Below are positions 1-7,774 of a DNA stretch of 64,000 bases, piece after piece (positions within the stretch are counted from its first letter, which is position 1; each line of letters starts with the position of its first letter). Made by a program: the position numbers and the translations under genes. Source of the stretch: JAFGNB01 sp050304135 (GTDB taxonomy: Bacteria; Fibrobacterota; Chitinivibrionia; Chitinivibrionales; Chitinispirillaceae); the NCBI GenBank assembly GCA_050304135.1, contig JBNLDC010000074.1, positions 85,518 to 149,517 on the forward strand. Direction: 5' to 3'. The notes under the pieces are model-generated. The model was given only the letters and a program-made list of their open reading frames with translations. It made no database searches and had not been told where the DNA came from.

Positions 1-729
1 GTGCGCCCGGTAGCAACAAGCCCTGCATATATAGGATTCTGAACAATATTATGAATAGTTCCAGCTGTCCACTTTACATTTCGATGATATCAACCTCATC
101 TTGTTTCAAAATTAATCCAGTATACATAATTGAATCTTTTTCTGTTTTAAGAAGGCATGAGTATGCTAATCATAAACAGGATATTTTCCACCTACATCTT
201 TTGACACAGGACGAAATCCGAAGACACGAGCGGAAAGGGACATACGTTTTGCTGCAGCATGCATACCTCGCGACGTCCGTTTGGATATAGAATCACGTTC
301 AATTTCTGCACCTAATCCCAGCAGTAACATATAGTAATATCCATGTTCAGAGGTATATTCCTGGCCACGTGCATCAAACAGCTGTATTCCATGAAACCGA
401 AGACCCTGAACAAAAAGGAGGCTGAACGCCAAGTTACGGGCAATGCGTGAAATGTCATCAATAAAAATTGCATCGTATGGTCTGGGAGACAATGGACGCG
501 AATAACTTAATAGTTCAATAATTTCAGCCATTTTAGGGCGTGTAAAAAATATTGCACCACTTTCAATATCATCCTCATATAATGCCTGCTCATGTGCCAG
601 ATAGAATCCCATTTCATTCATTCTACGGAGGCAGTTATTTTTTTGGTCCTCGCAGGAACTTTCGGATGACCGTGCGCATGAACGCCGGACATAAATCGCG
701 GCCGGTTTAAATTTTACATCTTCACTCAT
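1..729 (-). pseudogene. Large serine recombinase, decayed and cut by window edge
   Basis: The first 187 codons (729 to 166) encode a resolvase-type catalytic domain: an early YVRRS motif carrying the presumed nucleophile serine, a DDISRIARN segment, and a helix leading to the E-RDSISKRT region. The frame enters the start of the Recombinase domain (FGFRPV...GGKYPVYD) and stops with TAG at 166-168. Past that stop, other frames still read recombinase-like peptides: LKQDEVDIIEM at about 107-71, then WTAGTIHNIVQNPIYAGL at about 68-15. The gene is therefore broken by at least one stop and frameshifts rather than being a small resolvase. Such enzymes catalyse site-specific integration or excision of mobile elements. 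Its start overlaps the small gene upstream by 8 nt. The rest lies left of the window. Confidence 0.75.
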
Positions 730-922
730 TTCTTACCTCCGTTGTTAAAATCTGATTCTTATATTTTTTAAATACTTCCGATGCCAAAACTTTCAATAAG
801 GGACGTAAAAAACCACCTACCTCCTCAGTGTCCGGCGAACACTTTTTCTGTAATTTTTCCCAGAGTTCCGGTGGAATCTGCCCTGGAATTCCATCTTTAT
901 TTCCATCCGCTAATCTAATAAT
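722..922 (-). CDS. Small protein upstream of recombinase, probable ATT start
   Basis: An open frame of about 66 codons ends with TGA at 722-724 and overlaps the recombinase start by 8 nt, which suggests translational coupling. The readable product contains IPGQIPPELWEKLQKKCSP and then FLRPLLKVLASEVFKKYKNQ, which looks like real coding sequence: amphipathic and without low complexity. No in-frame ATG, GTG or TTG exists upstream. A strong GGAGG at 929-933 sits 6 nt before an in-frame ATT at 920-922, with further ATT codons at 923-925 and 917-919, so I chose 922. A lost start codon in a decaying gene is the alternative. The family was not recognised. Confidence 0.45.
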   Translation of the reverse strand: MIRLADGNKDGIPGQIPPELWEKLQKKCSPDTEEVGGFLRPLLKVLASEVFKKYKNQILTTEVRNE

Positions 923-1174
923 AATTAGCCTCCATTTTTTTTTAACATAAAAAATCTATTTCATGATTATTTTTTTCATTTTGCTCAATTTAGCTTAAAA
1001 TCGGCACTTTTGATTGAGGTTATTCCAGATAATTTATTTTTATAGGTGATTTTAAACTCCATACACCTTGCCAGTAAACGAATATATGGACACCTTTTGC
1101 TCTATTAATTCCCAGATTTTCTGGTTCTATTCCTTGGATATACTGTTGTGTATTTTTATCGGCTTAAACAAGAA

Positions 1175-1564
1175 TTAACCATATATCTCAGGATGTCTTC
1201 TTTTATTATGCTCCAGCATGCTTTCAATCGGTGGTTTATCTTGTTGAGTCTGTAAGCTATGCTTTTTAATTAGTTGGTATGTGTTCTGATATTTCAGGCC
1301 AATTTTTTCAGATAGTTTCGTAATCGTATATCGTCTGGTGTCAATACTTTTCAATAAATCTACGATCCTGTGATAGCGGCTCTTTATATTCAGGTCCTTC
1401 CTTATATTTATTACCGTCAGCCTGGTGACATTCAGTTTTTTTGCAAATTGAACATCACTTGCGGCATACATTGGGTGGCCTGGATTAGTAAAAACATCCT
1501 GAAGGTACTGACGAGCCAACTTCCCTCGATTTTTCTTGTTTGTGTCATAATTTATTTGTTTCAT
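1175..1564 (-). CDS. Small DNA-binding (double HTH-like) protein
   Basis: A 129-aa basic protein and last gene of the minus-strand operon. Its start overlaps the DUF2779 gene's stop by 4 nt (ATGA), so the two are probably translationally coupled. Two segments look like helix-turn-helix units: about residues 38-56 (DVQFAKKLNVTRLTVINIRK) and about 80-100 (TITKLSEKIGLKYQNTYQLI). This implies DNA or RNA binding, perhaps operon regulation, but no family name can be given. About 250 nt of AT-rich sequence without a recognisable gene separates it from the recombinase accessory gene downstream. Confidence 0.6.
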   Translation of the reverse strand: MKQINYDTNKKNRGKLARQYLQDVFTNPGHPMYAASDVQFAKKLNVTRLTVINIRKDLNIKSRYHRIVDLLKSIDTRRYTITKLSEKIGLKYQNTYQLIKKHSLQTQQDKPPIESMLEHNKRRHPEIYG

Positions 1565-3057
1565 ACTTTACCTTTACAGGTTTTTACAAGTTTTCGGTAT
1601 ATTTCAACCATTGCCAATGTGTCCAGCTCACAATAGGAAAGAAGACCCGGCTTCACATCACACCACTCCTCTTCAGCCATACTACCTTCCAGGTATTTTT
1701 CAAAAAGTAGTGATGCCTGATCCCCTTTTTGAACAGAAAGCGATTCGTAGGATAATTCAGGACAGAGTACCGGAAGAACGGATTTAATCGATGCACTTCC
1801 TTTACATCGATAGTCAGAATATATTCCAGATCTGAATGGAATAATCAAGTCAACAATTCTTAACAATAATGAGTTTATTTGTTTAGAATATTTCGGATAG
1901 ATAGAAGCTAACGATTTTAATACTGATGCCTCGAAACTCATATTCCATGTAACGATGGATCCATTTGTCCGAAGGTCTTTGATCAAAGATTTTAAAATCG
2001 TCTCTCGTGGATCTGTCCTGATATCGTGTAGGTATTCTTTGTGCTTCAACTGGCCATCTTTTAATAATATATGGAGGCTATACTGAAAAGGAATACGCTC
2101 GTATGGCCTTGATTTTTCGAGCAATGGGATGGCAGGACTAACCGTTTCAAAGTCGAAAAAACAGAGGGGAAATATAAACTTATCTAAAAACGATCTGAGG
2201 TCTGCTTTATCTACAATGGGCTTTTTAATCTTAGCACTTTTTACCAGTTTCTTCTGCCGAATAGTAAGTGGAAAATCTTGAGGTATATTTATCAATAAGG
2301 TTATTCCGGATTTGATTAATTTAGGAATAACATTTTGGCCATATGGTAATTCAAATACTGATGACATTGGGATTATATCATGACAATACTTATAAAATTG
2401 ACATATACCCGGCTGTTTACATTTGGATCCAATAACCACATCAGGGGGCTCCGGTTCCGAACACAATTTTGAAAATTCTCTGATCTTTTTACCTATCGTA
2501 ATTGATTCAACCCGAACTCGGTCGGTTATATCTTCAACTTTAAAAAGATGCAGAGGGTTTATTTCTCCTTGTCTTGTATATTCAGCGTTGATATGGATCA
2601 GGTTTATTCTTTGGATAGTATATCCCGACTGTTCAATACAGTAGGTTTGGACGCCACAATCAGTAATATGCTCGGGCTTTAGCTTAGTGCTCATTTTGAT
2701 TTCATGAAGATTCCAGGGGGATGTTTTGTCCTCGCTGACCGGTTCGAGTATATCGGCTCTGCAAATACAATTTTTTGCATTGAACGTACCCTCATATATC
2801 AATACTGTGTGATTTGCCATCAACATAACCGTCTTTTCGATCAACGATTTAAAAGGTATACCCTCTCTTTCAATTAAAATACCGGGGAAAGGTATTCTCG
2901 CCAGTTGTTCTACTCTTCGCCCGACCTCAAAGAGATGCAATGTGGGGTCATCAAACGGCTCAGCAAACTCCGGTTTGTTCACCCGTAACCAGAGTAGCTT
3001 CTCGCAACGAATTCCTTCCATGTACTGGGATTTTGAGAAAGAATATTTTTTACCCAT
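1561..3057 (-). CDS. DUF2779 protein: RecB/Cas4-like nuclease fused to DnaQ-like exonuclease
   Basis: A 498-aa protein of the DUF2779 type. The N-terminal half resembles PD-(D/E)XK nucleases: RADILE (Asp at about 102) and HEIK (Glu 119, Lys 121), followed by a QTYC segment. Four cysteines, about 18, 213, 219 and 225, are spaced like the Fe-S ligands of Cas4/AddB nucleases. The C-terminal half resembles a DEDD exonuclease: FFDFET (Asp 302, Glu 304), WNMSFE, and a final YCELDT (Asp 479). It is therefore expected to cut DNA or RNA in the cytoplasm. It lies 13 nt after the 85-aa gene and overlaps the HTH-like gene by 4 nt. Nuclease status is inferred from motifs; the substrate is unknown. Confidence 0.8.
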   Translation of the reverse strand: MGKKYSFSKSQYMEGIRCEKLLWLRVNKPEFAEPFDDPTLHLFEVGRRVEQLARIPFPGILIEREGIPFKSLIEKTVMLMANHTVLIYEGTFNAKNCICRADILEPVSEDKTSPWNLHEIKMSTKLKPEHITDCGVQTYCIEQSGYTIQRINLIHINAEYTRQGEINPLHLFKVEDITDRVRVESITIGKKIREFSKLCSEPEPPDVVIGSKCKQPGICQFYKYCHDIIPMSSVFELPYGQNVIPKLIKSGITLLINIPQDFPLTIRQKKLVKSAKIKKPIVDKADLRSFLDKFIFPLCFFDFETVSPAIPLLEKSRPYERIPFQYSLHILLKDGQLKHKEYLHDIRTDPRETILKSLIKDLRTNGSIVTWNMSFEASVLKSLASIYPKYSKQINSLLLRIVDLIIPFRSGIYSDYRCKGSASIKSVLPVLCPELSYESLSVQKGDQASLLFEKYLEGSMAEEEWCDVKPGLLSYCELDTLAMVEIYRKLVKTCKGKV

Positions 3058-3070
3058 CGTTATTCCTGTT

Positions 3071-3328
3071 TCAGATTCCTGCCTGCAGTCTTAATTTGGC
3101 TATCAATTTTACGGTATCGTCTGCATGGTTTATTAAAAGCGGAAGTGCTGCTACTGGTGCAATAATAGCATTGGAAACATCCTCTGGAAGATAGACCATG
3201 ATCCGAACTATACTCAAAATCGCGAACTCCGTCATATCAAGCGGTTTAGGGATATTCTGCGATAACAACTGATAAAAAGCATTTCCTTCATCAGAATTGT
3301 AAACAGGTGAATTAAAGTATTTTTTCAA
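3071..3328 (-). CDS. Small conserved-looking protein, unknown
   Basis: An 85-aa helical protein with no recognised family. It has no signal peptide and no clear transmembrane segment, although the centre (about 40-70) is rich in hydrophobic residues and could form a helical hairpin. It is packed 3 nt after the 127-aa gene and 13 nt before the DUF2779 nuclease, which is the main reason to accept it as real. A structural partner or inhibitor of the nuclease is possible, but that is only inference from position. Confidence 0.6.
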   Translation of the reverse strand: MKKYFNSPVYNSDEGNAFYQLLSQNIPKPLDMTEFAILSIVRIMVYLPEDVSNAIIAPVAALPLLINHADDTVKLIAKLRLQAGI

Positions 3329-3331
3329 TTT

Positions 3332-3715
3332 CTACCTCTTTCGTTGTTGCTTAACGCCACCGTTTTTTACCCATAATTGGGTAATTTTTCTTTCAAGGCT
3401 TAAGTCTCTTTTTAATCTTGATCTTAAATTATTCATAATGTCGGTATACACTAATTCCTGAATTCTCCCCGGAGAATGCTTGTTAACGGGTAATAAATTT
3501 GGAAACTCATGAAGCATCTCAAAAATGAAAGACAACTGATATGGAAGAAGTCGGGCCACCTCCTGAATTGTCAGATCACTGCAATCAATCCATTTATCAT
3601 CCTTAAATGGCATCGTTTCATTTTTGTATTCTTCGACTCTTATGGTTGGCGGTTCCAACATATCCCAGATATCCAAAACTTTCTTTCTCATAGTAGGCTC
3701 CAATTCAATTGTCAT
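3332..3715 (-). CDS. Hypothetical protein in DUF2779 operon
   Basis: A 127-aa soluble protein, not recognised. The middle (about 48-75) is a leucine-rich helical stretch, and the C-terminus is strongly basic (RSRLKRDLSLERK... and QQRKR), which suits nucleic-acid binding. Its ATG overlaps the stop of the 430-aa gene by 4 nt and its stop lies 3 nt before the next start, so it is co-transcribed with the two zinc-finger genes and the nuclease. Confidence 0.6.
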   Translation of the reverse strand: MTIELEPTMRKKVLDIWDMLEPPTIRVEEYKNETMPFKDDKWIDCSDLTIQEVARLLPYQLSFIFEMLHEFPNLLPVNKHSPGRIQELVYTDIMNNLRSRLKRDLSLERKITQLWVKNGGVKQQRKR

Positions 3716-5004
3716 AAAATATTTTGATCAATTTCAACAATCTCCGTCCAGTGACGACTGACAAAATGCAGAGTTGACACTGTTTTACGTAAAGCATTTG
3801 GCTCATTGTATACTTTTCTTAACAGGCCATCTTCAAACCTTGATGTCTGATCAACGACGACTGAACCTTTTTCCTTTCTTAGTATCCTCATACTGTTTGT
3901 TTCAGTATCCACGAGATACATTTCAATAGTATCAAATTTTTCAGGGATATCCTCCAATTCACATATTCCCTCTGGTATACCCCGCGTACTTGCATCCAAC
4001 GGTAATAACACTTTCAGAAACAGATTTCCACTACTGGTGTAATAATATCGGGGAACACCATCAAACTCCAAACCAAGTCGAAACGTTTCACTTGACGTTT
4101 TGCAATACACATTTAAATTCTTCAACCGCAGGGATAATTCACTTATACTGAAGGTTCTTACCGGACCTGGTTGGTTATCCGCATACTCAAACGTTTCTTC
4201 CTCAATTGTTTCATCGTTTGACATACTCTTTTTATTAACTAACAGTCCATTAGAATACTGGTATTCAGTAGAAATCGTACTGAGTGCTTTTCTGATCAAC
4301 TTTTGCTGATCATCATATTCTGCACGATACCATGGTTTATTATCTTGCTGGATATTAATAACTCTCCCAAAATTATCGAATACTATTTTATGAAACGAGT
4401 GGTACTTCTTTATCTCTCTGCACTCAGGATAAAATTCAGTATTATCTATAGAAAAATTTAACTGCCGCTCTTTCGCCAGATAGATATGCAGATCCGCAAA
4501 AGATAGTCTCTCCTGTGTCGATATGGGATCGTGTTCACAATTGTGGCAATAACAGTGAATAGTAGTTGTATCGTCATCGTAGATGAAGACAATGTCGGAT
4601 TCAATTTCTCCATCTATCATTCCAGTTAATCTTTTGACACGATTACTTTCATCACGATCTATTTCTATCGACGTACCCTTTGCAAATTGAAGTATATAGT
4701 CCAATAGATAAATTGGATACGATTCAAACGATAGATTCATCTCATTTTTCTGTGCTGAAACAGCTATTGGTGACGTTGAAAGGATTTCGGCATTTGTTGC
4801 CCGAGGTCGAAGTTCTGCCCATCGGAGAGTTGCCTCTATTTCCGCAGCACGACAGATGTGGCATGATTTCATGTGATCAAATATTTCTTTTTTTTCAGCA
4901 TCAGAGAATCCTTCGCACCAGTAATCATCTCCACCCCATGCATTCGGGAAAAACACCCAGATAGCAACATGTCCGTCAGCAGTAAATAAATGAGATCTGT
5001 TCAT
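3712..5004 (-). CDS. HxxxCxxC zinc-binding protein, 430 aa
   Basis: The N-terminal 60 residues carry DHMKSCHICRAAEIEATL, an H-x3-C-x2-C pattern of the kind seen in zinc-containing anti-sigma (ZAS) domains. A second Cys/His-rich patch (CYCHNCEHD) occurs near the middle. The remaining 300 residues are mixed beta-rich sequence with no recognised domain, no membrane segment and no signal peptide, so it is probably cytoplasmic. The gene follows the 71-aa gene by 9 nt, and the two proteins share the same motif and flanking residues (KSCxICxxxExEA). No sigma-factor gene is visible beside it, so an anti-sigma role is uncertain; a sensor or scaffold for the DUF2779 nuclease is equally possible. Confidence 0.65.
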   Translation of the reverse strand: MNRSHLFTADGHVAIWVFFPNAWGGDDYWCEGFSDAEKKEIFDHMKSCHICRAAEIEATLRWAELRPRATNAEILSTSPIAVSAQKNEMNLSFESYPIYLLDYILQFAKGTSIEIDRDESNRVKRLTGMIDGEIESDIVFIYDDDTTTIHCYCHNCEHDPISTQERLSFADLHIYLAKERQLNFSIDNTEFYPECREIKKYHSFHKIVFDNFGRVINIQQDNKPWYRAEYDDQQKLIRKALSTISTEYQYSNGLLVNKKSMSNDETIEEETFEYADNQPGPVRTFSISELSLRLKNLNVYCKTSSETFRLGLEFDGVPRYYYTSSGNLFLKVLLPLDASTRGIPEGICELEDIPEKFDTIEMYLVDTETNSMRILRKEKGSVVVDQTSRFEDGLLRKVYNEPNALRKTVSTLHFVSRHWTEIVEIDQNIL

Positions 5005-5013
5005 GGCTATTCT

Positions 5014-5229
5014 CTAGTAACCGAAAAATGATGAAAGAGTTTCATTCAAGGCATGTTCCAAAAACGCCTCGTGTTCCCGGTTTTGACATATTCTGCAGGA
5101 TTTGAGGTGTTTTTTTGTATCGGTGGGTAAATCTATTGACTCTATTGGATGATTATTAATTGACGAATAGAGTTTTCGAAATTCGGTTTTTCTGACATGA
5201 CCATTGCCATCAAATAAATTTTTACTCAT
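5014..5229 (-). CDS. Small HxxxCxxC zinc-binding protein
   Basis: The first gene of the minus-strand operon encodes 71 aa. It contains KKHLKSCRICQNREHEAFL, the same H-x3-C-x2-C layout as the next gene, so the two may be a stand-alone and a fused version of one domain. AGGAGG lies 4 nt upstream of the ATG. Upstream lie three GTACTAC repeats and a terminator-like hairpin, suggesting regulated expression. The function is not recognised; zinc binding is inferred from the motif. Confidence 0.65.
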   Translation of the reverse strand: MSKNLFDGNGHVRKTEFRKLYSSINNHPIESIDLPTDTKKHLKSCRICQNREHEAFLEHALNETLSSFFGY

Positions 5230-5245
5230 AAAACCTCCTATTCAT

Positions 5246-5347
5246 GTACTACATATCCCGTACTACTAACTTAAAGAAAAACCGCCAAATAGGCGGATCA
5301 TTTGTACTACTTTTTCCGTACCTTAAATATACGGAAACATTCCGTAC
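5246..5347. promoter_or_regulatory. Operator-like repeat cluster between divergent operons
   Basis: GTACTAC occurs three times (5246-5252, 5260-5266, 5304-5310). TTCCGTA occurs at 5314-5320 and 5340-5346, and its inverted copy TACGGAA at 5330-5336. The cluster lies between the divergent 5229 and 5438 genes, the latter being a ribbon-helix-helix protein. Such regulators often bind short tandem repeats, so autoregulation and control of both operons is a reasonable inference. Confidence 0.5.
5273..5296 (-). terminator. Terminator-like hairpin in leader of minus operon
   Basis: Read on the minus strand, CCGCC-TATTT-GGCGG (5296-5282) is followed at once by TTTTTCTTT (5281-5273), a standard intrinsic terminator shape. 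It sits about 45 nt before the start of the 71-aa gene and downstream of part of the operator cluster. It would stop transcripts entering the operon unless bypassed, so attenuation is possible. Confidence 0.6.
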
Positions 5348-5437
5348 AAGTCAATAGCAAATTATATATTCAATAAGGGGGATCCTTTTATTTCAGTAAA
5401 ATATCAATTACTTAAACGGCATAAATTTTTTTTGAAA

Positions 5438-5800
5438 ATGGATAAAAAAATTAAAACAGAGCGGATAGAGATCAGGATTAGCAGTGCCCTGAAACAGGCA
5501 CTTTCCGATTATAGTGATAAAAATTTAGAATCTGTGATGGAAACGACAAACCGGGCTATTAAAAAATTTGTTGGGTTCGGGGAAAAGGAACCACCAAAGC
5601 CCTTTTTAAGTGAAGAAGACAATTTACCTAAAAATGATCGTCTGGAAATCCGGGTTCATCCAGAGTTAAAAAAAATGCTTTTAAGTATGAAATCAAAAAT
5701 AGCAGACACTCAAACAGGTAAAGGTCCTAATATTTCCACCATGGTCTTATCTGCAATTATTCAACATATTGGGGATGGAAAAAACAGTAACTCACATTGA
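5438..5800 (+). CDS. Tandem ribbon-helix-helix regulator
   Basis: A protein of about 120 aa with two similar segments, ERIEIRISSALKQAL near the N-terminus and DRLEIRVHPELKKML at about residues 68-82. Each resembles the beta strand plus first helix of Arc/MetJ-type DNA-binding proteins. I chose the ATG at 5438 over an in-frame TTG at 5432; neither has a clear Shine-Dalgarno sequence. The 3' end overlaps the HIT gene by about 26 nt. Its position beside the operator-like repeats suggests it represses its own operon and perhaps the divergent one; an antitoxin-like role is an alternative. Confidence 0.65.
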   Translation: MDKKIKTERIEIRISSALKQALSDYSDKNLESVMETTNRAIKKFVGFGEKEPPKPFLSEEDNLPKNDRLEIRVHPELKKMLLSMKSKIADTQTGKGPNISTMVLSAIIQHIGDGKNSNSH

Positions 5801-6443
5801 GGAGTGCTTTATAAAAACACAGGATATAGAAAGTAAAATACAAAAAGATTGCCCATTATGTCTTGAAGTTATTGGTTCAGACAATGCTCTCTCAAATGTA
5901 TTACATAGAAAAAATCATATTATCTTTAAAAACAGTCATTTTTCATTTTTATCGGATATTTCTCCAATCGTTGAAGGACACGGATTATTAGTTACAAACT
6001 ACCATTTGGATTCATTCGGGAAAATAAAGCCCAATCATTTATCTCTATTCTATGAGTTTTTAAATAGAGCAATCATTTTTTATAAAGATAATTTTACCCA
6101 ATTCTTTTTTTATGAACATGGGACTGCAAACCCAAATAGAGATTGCCGAAATTGTGTTTCACATGCACATATCCACTTTATACCTTTAAAGATAAATATT
6201 GAAAAATATATCAAATCAATTTCAAATAGTTTTTACTACGATAAATGTAATACTCAATACCCAGACTGTAGTGGAATTGATGAATACATCTATTTTAATC
6301 AAAATGGTTGTTCTGGTTTTTTAATTACTAATTTATTTAATTATTTACCAAAGCAATTTATTCGGATGGTAGTAGCAAATGAGCAATCGCTTACAGATTG
6401 GAACTGGAGAACTTCAATATTTAATGAGGTTAATAACAAATAA
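5775..6443 (+). CDS. HIT-family nucleotide-binding protein
   Basis: A 222-aa protein with HIT-family features: a CPLC zinc-binding pair near the N-terminus, the SPIVEGHGLLVTNYH strand pattern, and the catalytic triad SHAHIHFIP (His-x-His-x-His, about residues 130-134). HIT proteins hydrolyse or transfer nucleotidyl groups, for example AMP from dinucleotides or adenylated conjugates. A C-terminal extension of about 80 residues contains extra cysteines and is unlike ordinary HIT proteins. The ATG at 5775 is used; an upstream in-frame TTG (5769) is less likely. It ends exactly where the DUF89-like gene begins (overlap 1 nt). The substrate is unknown; the genetic link with a DUF89 phosphatase suggests nucleotide or sugar-phosphate clean-up. 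Confidence 0.8.
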   Translation: MEKTVTHIEECFIKTQDIESKIQKDCPLCLEVIGSDNALSNVLHRKNHIIFKNSHFSFLSDISPIVEGHGLLVTNYHLDSFGKIKPNHLSLFYEFLNRAIIFYKDNFTQFFFYEHGTANPNRDCRNCVSHAHIHFIPLKINIEKYIKSISNSFYYDKCNTQYPDCSGIDEYIYFNQNGCSGFLITNLFNYLPKQFIRMVVANEQSLTDWNWRTSIFNEVNNK

Positions 6444-7774
6444 TGTCAACAATTGAATTTTGGAGCGGTTTTAAGATTGATCTAACGAGTGAAGAGTTGT
6501 CTTCTTTGGCAATTCCAGTTAAAGGAAATCTGTATAAAAATCCCTCGCGTTGTCTTGAAATCTACTCCAACCCATCAAAGAAATCATTGATTAACAACAT
6601 CAATATTAAAGACCTAAACTTTAGTAGCCTTTTAGAATTATTTCTTCCAAAAAGTCCAACATCAGAAATTCCAATTTCTCATGATATTTACCAGCCACCT
6701 TTTTTATGGGAAGACACTTCACCTTTATCGTTAGCTGTAAATTTCACTTATAACACGAATGCAATATTTAGAATACTCTCGAACCTGTCTAAAGAAGGGA
6801 GTATTCCTGAAAAGGATATCGATAGACTTTTAGACACTTCCTGTCAACTTATAAGTACGATATACAAGGCTAACAATTCTTACGTTTTAAAATACATTAA
6901 TAATAATATAAACATGTATCTTTTATCGAAATCTGTTGAATTTGTAGTTGGAAAGCATATTTACAACTCAGATTTCCAAGAACTAGTTTTAACACATAAA
7001 ACACTTCGGGAAACTCTCAACAATTTAGATTCTTATATAAATCTATCTGTTAAGCAACAAATGGCACTAGCAATGGGAAGAGGCATTGCTTTTTTAGAGA
7101 ATACATTAAGTATGGACAAAAAAGCTAAAATCGATGGCCATGTAGACAATAAAACATGGGAATATGTAGAGAACGAATTTGCTATAGACCAAAGGGAGAC
7201 ATTATTAAGTCTTATTGAAAATTCAAAAAGCAGTTTTTCAGTTTGTGTCATTTTAGATGATACATCTGAATCTGTTTTAGATCTCTTATGGATGCAAGCA
7301 TTAATAGTAAAATACAACCATTTAAATATTCATTTACTTTTGAATACCGCACAAATAAGTATAAATTTTTCAAGCTCAATGCTTCAAGATGTATTAAAGT
7401 CTCAGTTTTTTAAGCATCTAGCAGCCAAGATAGATGCTCAGGTCTTTATTCATGAAACTTATTGTCCTTTGATATCCTACCAAGGCAACTTTCTTTCAGA
7501 AAACGCTTGGAAAGTTATTAAATATTGTAATGCAATATTTATTAAGGGATTAAACTTTTTTGAAACATGTCAAATTATGGAAAAAGACACCTTTTATTCA
7601 TTCGTTGTTTATGGTCCAATATCTAACTTGTATACAGGTTTAAATAATTATGATGGTGTTTTTGCCTATATTCCTTCGGGCAAAACAGGTTATATCCACC
7701 ATAGAAACCATACTAAAATAAATAAACTTGTTGATATTATTAATATAAAAGGAGATAAGTTACATGCCAGTTAA
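6443..7774 (+). CDS. DUF89/ARMT1-like damage-control phosphatase
   Basis: A 443-aa protein. The N-terminal 250 residues are mostly helical. The C-terminal part matches the DUF89 layout: VCVILDDTSESVLDLLW (about 266-282) in place of the usual Asp-Asn-x-Gly-Glu...Asp metal/phosphate site, and CNAIFIKGLNFFET (about 363-376) matching the family's KG-NFE loop. DUF89 enzymes are metal-dependent phosphatases acting on aberrant phospho-metabolites such as sugar phosphates. The Asp-Thr-Ser-Glu variant departs from the usual Asn-Gly pair, so the substrate may differ. Translation is coupled to HIT upstream (1-nt overlap) and to the membrane gene downstream (11-nt overlap). Family assignment is by motif reading, not alignment. 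Confidence 0.6.
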   Translation: MSTIEFWSGFKIDLTSEELSSLAIPVKGNLYKNPSRCLEIYSNPSKKSLINNINIKDLNFSSLLELFLPKSPTSEIPISHDIYQPPFLWEDTSPLSLAVNFTYNTNAIFRILSNLSKEGSIPEKDIDRLLDTSCQLISTIYKANNSYVLKYINNNINMYLLSKSVEFVVGKHIYNSDFQELVLTHKTLRETLNNLDSYINLSVKQQMALAMGRGIAFLENTLSMDKKAKIDGHVDNKTWEYVENEFAIDQRETLLSLIENSKSSFSVCVILDDTSESVLDLLWMQALIVKYNHLNIHLLLNTAQISINFSSSMLQDVLKSQFFKHLAAKIDAQVFIHETYCPLISYQGNFLSENAWKVIKYCNAIFIKGLNFFETCQIMEKDTFYSFVVYGPISNLYTGLNNYDGVFAYIPSGKTGYIHHRNHTKINKLVDIINIKGDKLHAS

